Part shown: positions 32,067-38,584 of the stretch, in pieces
Layout of the letters: each line of letters opens with the position of its first letter
Position numbering within the stretch: position 1 is the stretch's first letter
DNA from: JAICTV01 sp035634055
GTDB taxonomy: Bacteria > Planctomycetota > Phycisphaerae > Tepidisphaerales > Tepidisphaeraceae
Length of the DNA: 38,584 nucleotides
Assembly (NCBI GenBank): GCA_035634055.1
Contig: DASQDR010000138.1
Location: 1 to 38,584, forward strand
Direction of reading: 5' to 3'
Made by a program: the position numbers and the translations under genes
The notes under the pieces: model-generated
What the model was told of the DNA's origin: nothing
Databases searched by the model: none
Seen by the model: only the letters and a program-made list of their open reading frames with translations

Positions 32067-33506
32067 ATGCCAACGCTCCACCCGGAAGAATCGACGCTCT
32101 ATTCCTCGGTCGCCGACCGCGTCGCGGGGCTGATCGACAAGGGGACGCTGCGGCCGGGGCAGAAGGTCCCCTCGGTGCGCAAGCTCAGCGCGCAGCTCGA
32201 CGTGAGCATCTCGACGGTCCTCCAGGCGTACCGCCTGCTGGAGGATCGCGGCCGCATCGAGGCGCGACCGCAGAGCGGTTATTACGTGCGCGGCCCGCTG
32301 GCGCCGCCGCCGGCGGAGCCGCGCGTCCTCACCTGCCGCCACGCGCCCTGCAAGGTCAGCGTGATGGACGTGGTCGCCCGCCTGCTCACCTTCAGCAACG
32401 CCCCCGGGACGATCAACCTCGGCGGGGCGCTGCCGGGCGAGGCGGGGATGCCGACGCAGCAGCTCAACCGCCTCTCGGCCGCCATCGCCCGGCGGACCAA
32501 GCGCGGCAACAACACCTACGACCTCCCGCCCGGCTGCCCGGAGCTGCGCGCGCAGGTGGCGCGTCGGTACGTCGACGCCGGGTGCGCGCTGGCGCCCGAC
32601 GACATCCTCACCACCTGCGGCTGCCAGGAAGCGCTCAACCTCTGCGTCCGCGCCGTCGCCCGGGCCGGCGACGCGATCGCCATCGAATCGCCGACGTTCT
32701 ACGGCCACCTCCAGACGATCGAGACCCTCGGCATGCGCGCCCTGGAGATCCCCACCAGCCCGCGCGACGGGATCAGCATCGAGGCGCTCGGCGACGCCCT
32801 GGTCCGCCAGCGCGGCAAGATCCGGGCGGTGGTGGTGATCTCCAACTGCCAGAACCCGCTCGGCAGCGTGATGCCCGAGGAGCGCAAGCGCGAGCTGGTG
32901 CGCCTGCTGGCCCGGCACGAGGTGCCGCTGATCGAGGACGACATCTACGGCGACCTCGCCTTCGACCGCGCCCGCCCCGGCTTGTGCAAGTCGCACGACG
33001 CCGAGGGTAACGTGCTGCTCTGCTCCAGCTTCAGCAAGACCCTCGCGCCCGGGGCGCGCGTCGGCTGGTGCGCGCCCGGCAAATACCTGCGCGACGTGCT
33101 GCGGCTGAAGATCGGCTCCACGCTGGCGACGCCGACGCTGCCGCAACTGGCGATCGCGCAGTTCCTGGCGACCGGGCACTACGAGCACCACCTGCGCAAG
33201 ACGCGGGCGCTCTACGCCCACCAGGTGCAGCAGGTTTCGGCGGCCGTGCAGCGCTACTTCCCCGCCGGCACGCGCGTGACGCGCCCGGCTGGCGGCTTCG
33301 TCGTCTGGGTCGAGCTGCCCGAGGGGACCGACGCGATGGCTTTGCACGAGAAGGCGATCGCCCGCGGCATCAGCGTCGCGCCCGGGCCGATCTTCTCGGC
33401 CAAGGGAAAGTTCGAGAACTTCATCCGCCTCAACTGCTCCTGCTCGTGGACGCCGGAGCTGGAGCGGGCGCTGATGACGGTGGGGGAATTGGCGGGGGAG
33501 GGGTAG
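32067..33506 (+). CDS. MocR-type transcriptional regulator (GntR wHTH fused to PLP aminotransferase)
   Basis: A 479-residue fusion regulator. Residues about 10-76 are a GntR-family winged helix (YSSVADRVAGLIDKGTLRPGQKVPSVRKLSAQLDVSISTVLQAYRLLEDRGRI). The rest is a fold-type I aminotransferase: YDLPPGCPELRAQVARRY, the NCQNPLGS asparagine, the DDIYGDL aspartate, the PLP lysine in SSFSKTLAPGARVGW, and a C-terminal FENFIRLN arginine. Such proteins sense PLP or amino acids and control nearby genes. It is divergent from the DUF2917-like gene, its likely target, with an 88-bp gap. The leader is predicted to be under 10 nt. Confidence 0.92.
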   Translation: MPTLHPEESTLYSSVADRVAGLIDKGTLRPGQKVPSVRKLSAQLDVSISTVLQAYRLLEDRGRIEARPQSGYYVRGPLAPPPAEPRVLTCRHAPCKVSVMDVVARLLTFSNAPGTINLGGALPGEAGMPTQQLNRLSAAIARRTKRGNNTYDLPPGCPELRAQVARRYVDAGCALAPDDILTTCGCQEALNLCVRAVARAGDAIAIESPTFYGHLQTIETLGMRALEIPTSPRDGISIEALGDALVRQRGKIRAVVVISNCQNPLGSVMPEERKRELVRLLARHEVPLIEDDIYGDLAFDRARPGLCKSHDAEGNVLLCSSFSKTLAPGARVGWCAPGKYLRDVLRLKIGSTLATPTLPQLAIAQFLATGHYEHHLRKTRALYAHQVQQVSAAVQRYFPAGTRVTRPAGGFVVWVELPEGTDAMALHEKAIARGISVAPGPIFSAKGKFENFIRLNCSCSWTPELERALMTVGELAGEG

Positions 33507-33597
33507 ACTTGTCAGTCGTCAGAGGTTAGTTGCCAGTGAATCAACAACGAGCGCGATTCTGCGTCCAGCATTTGCCGGACTTTCCTTGCCTCACGCC

Positions 33598-34050
33598 ATG
33601 CCCCTTCCCGAGCTCAGCGTCATGCCCGCCAGCGCGGGAGAGGTGATCGATCTGCGCCACGCGGTGCTGCGAGCGGGGCTGCCGCGGGAGACGGCGATCT
33701 TTCCGGGTGACGAGGAGGCGACGGCCCTCCATTTCGTCGCTCGACAATCGGCCAATGGCCACGTCGTCGGCTGCGTCACGCTGCACCTGAACGACTGGAA
33801 GGGCGAGCCGGCCTACCAGCTTCGCGGGATGGCGGTCGATCCGCAGTTCCAGCGCCGCGGCGTCGGGCGGCTGCTGCTCCACGCCGTCGACGCCGCCACC
33901 CGCGCCCCCGGCAGCCCGACCGCGCTGCTCTGGTGCAACGCCCGCACGCCGGCGATCCCGTTCTACGCCGCGCAGGGCTGGCAGGCCGTCTCCGACGTCT
34001 TCGACATCCCCTCCGCCGGCCCGCACGTGAAGATGATCAAGCGCCCCTGA
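33598..34050 (+). CDS. GNAT family N-acetyltransferase
   Basis: A 150-residue GNAT-fold protein. The acetyl-CoA binding motif A is QLRGMAVDPQFQRRGVGRLLLHAV (with the RRGVG loop), the preceding strand is VVGCVTLHLNDW, and the C-terminal motif B is LLWCNARTPAIPFYAAQGWQAVSDVF. The ATG at 33598 is preferred; a TTG 12 bp earlier is in frame. It is followed directly by the inverted-repeat element at 34055. Substrate unknown; such enzymes acetylate small amines or protein N-termini. Confidence 0.85.
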   Translation: MPLPELSVMPASAGEVIDLRHAVLRAGLPRETAIFPGDEEATALHFVARQSANGHVVGCVTLHLNDWKGEPAYQLRGMAVDPQFQRRGVGRLLLHAVDAATRAPGSPTALLWCNARTPAIPFYAAQGWQAVSDVFDIPSAGPHVKMIKRP

Positions 34051-34060
34051 GTCCCTTACT

Positions 34061-34088
34061 CCCTCTCCCCTGTACGCAGGGGAGAGGG
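34061..34088. repeat. Left hairpin of the inverted-repeat element
   Basis: CCCTCTCCCCTG and CAGGGGAGAGGG pair perfectly around TACG. Lying 11 bp after the acetyltransferase stop, it would also form a strong mRNA 3' hairpin, though with no U-run. Confidence 0.8.
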
Positions 34089-34343
34089 CGGGGGAGAGGG
34101 GCACGGTGCGCGTGGAGTCAAGGAAGCGCACCCTCGCGCAGCGGTCACGGATGGCGGAAATCGGACGGATTCAAACCCGCGCCGTCATCCTGAAGCGTAC
34201 CCGCGAGGGATCTCGGGTCGCCCAGCGGCTCACGCACGCTGAATCTTGCGCGAGCACGCGCGTCGCAACGACAGCGCTTGGGCGAACGGTTGGCTCAGAT
34301 CAACGCGTCCCTGACTCTACGCGCACCTCACCCCTCTCCCCGA

Positions 34344-34371
34344 CCCTCTCCCCGGCCTACCGGGGAGAGGG
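34344..34371. repeat. Right hairpin of the inverted-repeat element
   Basis: CCCTCTCCCCGG and CCGGGGAGAGGG pair perfectly around CCTA. Compared with the left hairpin, a T-A pair is changed to G-C in both arms, so pairing is preserved. Confidence 0.8.
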
Positions 34372-34445
34372 AGAAGCGCTGCGAGACCAGTTTCCCGAAC
34401 GCCCACCGCTCAAGCGGCGTCGCCGCTCCGCCCGATAACGTGGGC

Positions 34446-34904
34446 ATGGCCTTCGACGCGCTGGTTTCCAGTCCCGGGCGGTTGCGCATCCTCACCGCGC
34501 TGGCGGGCGAGCCGCGGCGGCAGCCGTTCGTGGAGGTGCGCCGGCGGACGGGCCTGACCGACGGCAACCTCGCCACCCACGCCCGCCGCCTGGCGTCGGC
34601 GGGGCTGGTGGCGATCGAGAAGTCCATCGCCGCCGGAAAACCCCTGACGACGCTGCACCTCACCCCCGACGGCCGCGACGCCCTCGCCGCCCACGCCAGC
34701 GCGCTGCTGGCCGCGCTGGAGCGGAGCGACGCGGCGATCGGCATGGAGACACCAGCGGGCGCGGGCGGGGGCGCGGGCGCGGGCGGGGGCGGGGGCGGGG
34801 GCGGGGGCGGGGGCCGCACTTCCGATCGAGACGCGGGCGCGGATCAACCGGCCCATGACCCGCGCTACGTCGATGATGACGGCGACGACGACTGGGTCGA
34901 CTAA
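34446..34904 (+). CDS. Winged-helix transcriptional regulator with glycine-rich tail
   Basis: A 152-residue protein. Residues about 1-95 form a MarR/ArsR-like winged helix of the HTH_27 kind: FDALVSSPGRLRILTALAG, EVRRRTGLTDGNLATHARRLASAGLVAIEKS (recognition helix and wing) and TTLHLTPDGRDALAAHASALLAAL. It is followed by an Ala/Gly low-complexity stretch from GGGGGC repeats, then an acidic tail (DDDGDDDWVD). ATG at 34446 is used; a GTG six bases earlier is in frame. The stop overlaps that of the convergent neighbour (CTAA shared). Regulatory targets are not evident. Confidence 0.8.
   Translation: MAFDALVSSPGRLRILTALAGEPRRQPFVEVRRRTGLTDGNLATHARRLASAGLVAIEKSIAAGKPLTTLHLTPDGRDALAAHASALLAALERSDAAIGMETPAGAGGGAGAGGGGGGGGGGGRTSDRDAGADQPAHDPRYVDDDGDDDWVD
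34785..34814. repeat. (GGGGGC)5 tract inside the winged-helix gene
   Basis: Five consecutive GGGGGC hexamers follow other G-rich units. Hexamer gain or loss keeps the reading frame and changes only a glycine run. The G-runs could fold as a quadruplex. Confidence 0.85.
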
Positions 34905-35470
34905 CCCACGCGTTCGATCACGTCCGCGCGCGTCGTCTGGAACCACAGTTGCACGTGGTGGTGCACCGTGCAGAGCGTCTGCCCCTCCGGCCACGCCACC
35001 ATGAAGTCGCTCCCCACCAGGCCGCCCAGCAGTCGCTCCGCGGTTTCGCACAGCGCGCCCGCCTCCCCCGCCTCCCCCGCATCGAACGCGAGCGCCGACC
35101 CGTCGTTCCGCTCGCGCAGCAGCGCGGGGTCGATGCCGATCGCCGGCAGCACCGCCTCGAGCAGGGCGCGGTTGCCGAAGTGCAGCTCGTAGTGCCAGTG
35201 GCTCTTGGGCATGAGCCATGCCTCCGTGCCGATCGCGGCGCACGCCTGCCCGAGCGCCGCCGCCAGGTTCGCCTCGAAGGGGGGCGCGACCTGCCGGACC
35301 AGCGCCCGCGCCGCCGGGCGGATCGTGGGATCCTCCGGCCCGATCAGCCCCCGCGCCCGCACGTCGGCCCCGGCGGCGAACCCGAACGCCCCTGAGCGGT
35401 GATAGAGGCTGACGAACCCGCCAGCGCTCATGCGCTCGGCGACACGCAAATAGTCGATCACCCTTGGCAT
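34901..35470 (-). CDS. Conserved-looking protein of unknown function
   Basis: A 189-residue soluble protein I do not recognise. It begins MPRVIDYLRVAERMSAGGFV and is Ala/Leu/Arg-rich. Distinct blocks are IRPAARALVRQVAPPFEANLA, WLMPKSHWHYELHFGNRALLEAVLPAIGIDPALL, GSDFMVAWPEGQTLCTVHHHVQLWF and a C-terminal TRADVIERVG. The clustered His/Trp residues (SHWHYELHFG, CTVHHHVQLW) might bind a metal or ligand, which is only a guess. It starts 47 bp after the stop of the cardiolipin synthase-like gene on the same strand, so it may be co-transcribed. Its stop overlaps that of the convergent regulator. Confidence 0.6.
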   Translation of the reverse strand: MPRVIDYLRVAERMSAGGFVSLYHRSGAFGFAAGADVRARGLIGPEDPTIRPAARALVRQVAPPFEANLAAALGQACAAIGTEAWLMPKSHWHYELHFGNRALLEAVLPAIGIDPALLRERNDGSALAFDAGEAGEAGALCETAERLLGGLVGSDFMVAWPEGQTLCTVHHHVQLWFQTTRADVIERVG

Positions 35471-35516
35471 GGCACCGCCGTGCGATCCGCTTTCGAACCG
35501 CGGTTCTGACCGATGC

Positions 35517-36869
35517 TCACTGCTGCCGCTCCAGCACACGGCCCGCCCACTCGACCACGCGCTCGCTCATCGGCCGGCGGGCCCAGGCCTCGTAGGTAAC
35601 CTGTCGGCTCTGCACCAGGTCGCGCTGAAAATCCGCCTCCAACCGCCCGGCCAGGATGGGGTCGAGCGCGGCTAAGTTCACCTCGTCGTTGATTCCGAAC
35701 GAGCGGTTATCGAAGTTGGTCGAGCCGACCACCGCCCACGTGCCGTCGATGATGAGGATCTTGGCATGGATCATGGCCGGCTGGTACTCGTGGATCTCCA
35801 CGCCCGCCTTGAGCAGCTCCCCGTAGCGGCGGCGGCTGGAGCGGCGGGTGAGCAGGTGGTCGGCGTGGTCGCCGGGCGCGATCACCTTCACCTCCACGCC
35901 GCGCACGCGCGCCCGGCACAGCTCGCGCCGGGCGCTGAAGTCCGGCATGAAGTACGGGGAGTTGATGTGGATCGATTGCCTGGCCGACGCCAGCAGCGTC
36001 TGGAACAGGATGCGCGCCCGCGACGACCGCCCCCACGACGGGCTGCTGATGACCACGAACCCCCTGGTGGTCCCGCCGGGCACCGGGTCCTCGATCGTGC
36101 ACGCGCCGGGGAAGTAATCCTGCCCGGTGAGGATCTCGTCGGCCGCCTCCAGCCAGTTCTCGGCGAAGGCGGTCTGCAGGCCGGTCAGCAGCTCGCCGCG
36201 CACGCGGCAGACGGTGTCGCGCCAGCGCGGCTGGCCGTTGGTCTGCTTGAACCAGACGTCGGCGTACCCGGCCCCGCCGATGAACCCCACCTCGCCGTCG
36301 ACGATCAGCAGCTCGCGGTGCGTGCGGTTGTTGATCCGCTTGAAGGTGTACCAGCGCAGCGGCTGGTACCAGTGCACCTCGCCGCCGGCGGCGCGCAGCT
36401 CGGCGAAGTAGCGGTCGGGCGTGCCGAAGGAGCCGATGGCGTCCAGCACCACCTTCACCTTCACGCCCGCGCGGGCGCGCTCGGTCATCGCCTCGACGAA
36501 ACGCCGCGTCACCTCGCCGGGGGCGAAGATGTACGCCTCCAGGTTGACGCACTGCCTGGCGGCGCGGATCGCCTCGACCTGCGCCTCGTAAAACGCCGGC
36601 CCCTCGCTCAGCACCTCGACCTTCGAGCCCCGGTGAATCTGCGCGTCCGACAGCGCCGCGAGCAAACAGAGGTACTCATCATCGGCCAGCGCCATCGGCG
36701 GCGGGCGGACCTTGTACTCCAGCCCGCGCTCGAACAGCACCAGGAACAGCAGGAAGCCGACCAGCAGCAGCGCGAGGATGGCGGAAACGGTGAAGAGCAC
36801 GGCGCGGGCCGCACGATAGGCGGCGGCGGAAAGAGCGGTCAAGCGAATTGCGGGCCGGACGGGGGCCAT
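35517..36869 (-). CDS. Cardiolipin synthase-like phospholipase D
   Basis: A 450-residue PLD-superfamily enzyme of the ClsA/B group, expected to make or exchange phosphatidyl groups in the membrane. An N-terminal membrane segment (AARAVLFTVSAILALLLVGFLLFLVLF, about residues 19-45) is followed by two PLD domains. The second HKD motif is intact: HAKILIID with His368, Lys370 and Asp375, then WAVVGSTNFDNRSF. In the first (HRELLIVD, residues 184-191) the lysine is replaced by Glu186, though His and Asp and the GFIGGAG loop remain. Family context such as VNLEAYIF and AIRAARQ supports the assignment. ATG at 36869 gives the membrane anchor. It is divergent from the dehydrogenase gene, 31 bp away. Confidence 0.85.
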   Translation of the reverse strand: MAPVRPAIRLTALSAAAYRAARAVLFTVSAILALLLVGFLLFLVLFERGLEYKVRPPPMALADDEYLCLLAALSDAQIHRGSKVEVLSEGPAFYEAQVEAIRAARQCVNLEAYIFAPGEVTRRFVEAMTERARAGVKVKVVLDAIGSFGTPDRYFAELRAAGGEVHWYQPLRWYTFKRINNRTHRELLIVDGEVGFIGGAGYADVWFKQTNGQPRWRDTVCRVRGELLTGLQTAFAENWLEAADEILTGQDYFPGACTIEDPVPGGTTRGFVVISSPSWGRSSRARILFQTLLASARQSIHINSPYFMPDFSARRELCRARVRGVEVKVIAPGDHADHLLTRRSSRRRYGELLKAGVEIHEYQPAMIHAKILIIDGTWAVVGSTNFDNRSFGINDEVNLAALDPILAGRLEADFQRDLVQSRQVTYEAWARRPMSERVVEWAGRVLERQQ

Positions 36870-36900
36870 CGACGGCTCCGACGAGGGAGAAGCACCCGAA

Positions 36901-38584
36901 ATGCGTCAGCCTTTCGTGTCGTTGGCGCTGCTGTTCAACGCGTGCGTCGCCTCGGCCGGATTCGGTCCGCCGGCCCCCGCCCCCGCGCCACCGTCCGCCC
37001 CCGCGCCACCGTCCGCCCCCGCGCCGCCGTTCGCCCCCGCGCCGCCCGGCCCGAAGGTTCCCGACGGCTTCGTCCTCAGCACGTTCGTCGCCGCGCCGCA
37101 GATAAAAAGCCCGGCGTCGATCGCCGCGGCGCCCGACGGGAAAATCTTCGTTGGCGAGGACGAGTACAACACCCAGCCCGACCGCGCCCCCGGCCTGTCG
37201 CGCGTCAAGCTGTGCGTCGACACCGACGGCGACGGCCGGGCCGACCGCCTCACCGTCTACGCCGACAGGGTCAACTCCCCGCAGGGGATGACCTGCGTCG
37301 CCGGCACGCTCTACGTCGCCCACGCGCCGCTGCTCACCGCTTTTCGTGACACCGACGGCGACGGCGTCGCCGACGAGCGGACCGATCTCGTGACCGGCCT
37401 CGGCCCCGTCCCGCAGGGCCTGGTGCACCACGTCCCGTCCGGCCTGCGCATGGGGATCGACGGCTGGCTCTACATCTCGATCGGCGACAAGGGGATCGAG
37501 CAGGCGACCGGCGCCGACGGCCGCCAGGTCTCCCTCTGGGGCGGCGGCGTCGTCCGCGTCCGCCCGGACGGCACGAGGATGGAGCTGTTCAGCGCCCGCA
37601 CGCGCAACACCTACGACGTCGCCATCGACCCCTACATCGACGCCTACACGCGCGACAACACCAACGACGGCAACGGCTGGGATTCCCGCGTCGCCCTGAT
37701 GCAGCGCGGCGGCGAGTACGGCTACCCGAGCCTCTACAAGAGCTGGGGCGACGAGATCGTCGCGCCCCTCGCCTCCTACGGCAGCGGCTCGGCGACCGGA
37801 TCGATGTACCTCCACGACCCGAGCTGGCCCGCCGGCTTCGGCGACGCCCTCTACACCTGCGACTGGGTGCGCGGCTTCGTCTACCGCCACGTGCTCACGC
37901 GCAAGGGCGCGGGCCACGAGCTGACGCAGGACGAATTCATGAAGGAGGTCCGCCCCACGGACCTGGACAGCGACGCCCAGGGGCGGATGTACGTCGCCGA
38001 CTGGGGCCGCCGCGACTGGGGCACGGCGCCGGCCGTCGGCACGATCTACCGCGTCGAGACCGCTCGCCCCTCGACGCGGCCGGTCGCCGCCACGCAGCCG
38101 TTCCCGAAGCATTTGCGCGGGGCGTCGCGGGAAGAGCTGCTGACGTGGCTGGCGTCGCCGAGCGCGGTCTGGCGGCTGGAGGCGCAGCAGGAGCTCGTCC
38201 GGCGGCGGGGGCGCGAGGCGGGGCCGTCGCCCGACGTGTCGGCGGCGCTGGTCGCGATGGCACGGAAGAAAGTGCTCGACCCGCGGGCCCGCATCGCGGC
38301 GCTGTTCGCCCTGAAGCAGCTCGACGGGGAGGGGGCGACGCCCGCGCTGGCGGCGCTGGCCGCGCTGCCGGAGCTGCGGGCGCACGCCATCCGCGCCCTG
38401 GTGGACCGCGACGACCAGCTCGCGGGCGTCGACGCCCAGCTGATCGCCGGCGCGCTGCACGACGAGGACCCGCGCGTGCGCGTGCAGGCGGCCATCGCCG
38501 CCGGGCAGCTCGGCCAGCCGCGGCTCGCGGCGGCGGCGGCGGCGGCGCTGGGCCCGCTCACGGCCGACGCGGACGGCTTCGTCC
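36901..38584 (+). CDS. Exported membrane-bound-dehydrogenase/HEAT-repeat protein (C-terminus beyond window)
   Basis: 561 codons stay open to the window end. A signal peptide (MRQPFVSLALLFNACVASA) is followed by a PAPPSA-repeat linker and then a beta-propeller dehydrogenase domain from about residue 50 of the Pirellula/Verrucomicrobium type. It contains DTDGDGRADRLTVYADRV and DTDGDGVADERTD, GLRMGIDGWLYISIGDKG, RTRNTYDVAIDPYIDAYTRDN and GEYGYPSLYKSWGDE. From about residue 390 come short helical HEAT-like units (LLTWLASPSAVWRLEAQQEL, DPRARIAALFALKQL, DPRVRVQAAIAAGQLG). In this family a cytochrome-c-type CxxCH module often follows, which would lie outside the window. The ATG at 36901 follows GAGGGAG. 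Likely periplasmic oxidation of a sugar or alcohol; substrate unknown. Confidence 0.82.
   Translation, partial: MRQPFVSLALLFNACVASAGFGPPAPAPAPPSAPAPPSAPAPPFAPAPPGPKVPDGFVLSTFVAAPQIKSPASIAAAPDGKIFVGEDEYNTQPDRAPGLSRVKLCVDTDGDGRADRLTVYADRVNSPQGMTCVAGTLYVAHAPLLTAFRDTDGDGVADERTDLVTGLGPVPQGLVHHVPSGLRMGIDGWLYISIGDKGIEQATGADGRQVSLWGGGVVRVRPDGTRMELFSARTRNTYDVAIDPYIDAYTRDNTNDGNGWDSRVALMQRGGEYGYPSLYKSWGDEIVAPLASYGSGSATGSMYLHDPSWPAGFGDALYTCDWVRGFVYRHVLTRKGAGHELTQDEFMKEVRPTDLDSDAQGRMYVADWGRRDWGTAPAVGTIYRVETARPSTRPVAATQPFPKHLRGASREELLTWLASPSAVWRLEAQQELVRRRGREAGPSPDVSAALVAMARKKVLDPRARIAALFALKQLDGEGATPALAALAALPELRAHAIRALVDRDDQLAGVDAQLIAGALHDEDPRVRVQAAIAAGQLGQPRLAAAAAAALGPLTADADGFV
36981..37048. repeat. 18-bp tandem repeat encoding a PAPPSA linker
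   Basis: Units of 18 bp close to CCCCGCGCCACCGTCCGC begin at 36981, 36999, 37017 and 37035 (the last incomplete). They encode a Pro/Ala linker between the signal peptide and the dehydrogenase domain. Confidence 0.85.

Larger units (their letters stand above)
34055..34376. mobile_element. MITE-like non-autonomous element with about 73-bp terminal inverted repeats
   Basis: 34055-34128 and the reverse complement of 34304-34376 align with about 84 percent identity by hand (11 substitutions, one gap). Each repeat contains a perfect 12-bp stem with a 4-base loop (34061-34088 and 34344-34371), followed by a second GGGGAGAGGGG block. The 175-bp middle has no coding content, but includes GTCATCCTGAAGC followed by GGATCTCGGG, close to repeats I have seen dispersed in other bacterial genomes. 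No transposase is nearby. I cannot identify a target-site duplication. Confidence 0.65.

Noticed and set aside
33507..33597. Locally AT-richer gap before the GNAT gene as an attachment site or tRNA remnant
   Set aside because: No tRNA-like arms or paired direct repeats were found.
34129..34303. Small gene inside the inverted-repeat element
   Set aside because: Open frames here run through the repeats, have no start signals and give low-information peptides.
36981..37048. Short repeats considered as a CRISPR array
   Set aside because: Units of 18 bp are contiguous without spacers and encode a Pro/Ala linker in frame. No cas genes are present.
36679..38460. 593-codon minus-strand open frame opposite the right-edge dehydrogenase
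   Set aside because: The plus strand has a signal peptide, DTDGDG repeats and HEAT-like units; the minus frame has none.

Overview
This is a GC-rich, gene-dense stretch of a planctomycete chromosome, most likely of the class Phycisphaerae. The evidence is four short genes whose products carry the N-terminal LE-x-RRLL/F-S motif of planctomycetes, a Pirellula/Verrucomicrobium-type dehydrogenase with HEAT-like repeats at the right edge, a TatC with a large periplasmic insert, and many short-leader genes with GTG starts. The taxonomic call is inference from gene content only.

Layout. 1-9188 is housekeeping: a truncated exported protein, 3-methyladenine DNA glycosylase, anhydromuramic acid kinase (anmK), clpS, aat, inorganic pyrophosphatase, an FAD oxidoreductase overlapping tatC, a PilZ protein, a fused cobA-hemD gene and a tiny membrane protein. 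clpS and aat face each other, so an N-degron adaptor lies next to the enzyme that makes N-degrons. 9221-25774 is a cell-surface polysaccharide locus: epimerase, six glycosyltransferase genes (one with two fused GT2 domains), two methyltransferases, a WcaF-like acetyltransferase, a Wzy/ligase-like polymerase, a Wzx-like flippase, and a GH105-type lipoprotein behind a good promoter. No initiating sugar-phosphate transferase or Wza/Wzc export gene is visible, so the pathway must be completed elsewhere.

25921-27990 encodes an EF-G2-type translational GTPase. Divergent from it, 28469-31645 holds four consecutive paralogues combining the LEPR-type motif with RTX-like glycine/aspartate repeats. They look like a small-protein family expanded in place and are the most unusual coding feature here. 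Next come a DUF2917-like gene, which runs 270 bp antisense into the fourth paralogue, a divergent MocR-type regulator/aminotransferase, and a GNAT acetyltransferase.

34055-34376 is a non-coding, MITE-like element with about 73-bp terminal inverted repeats, each containing a perfect 12-bp hairpin. It is followed by a winged-helix regulator with a G-rich low-complexity tract, an unrecognised protein, a cardiolipin-synthase-like phospholipase D with an altered first HKD motif, and the truncated dehydrogenase/HEAT gene. I saw no rRNA, tRNA, CRISPR array, transposase or prophage gene.
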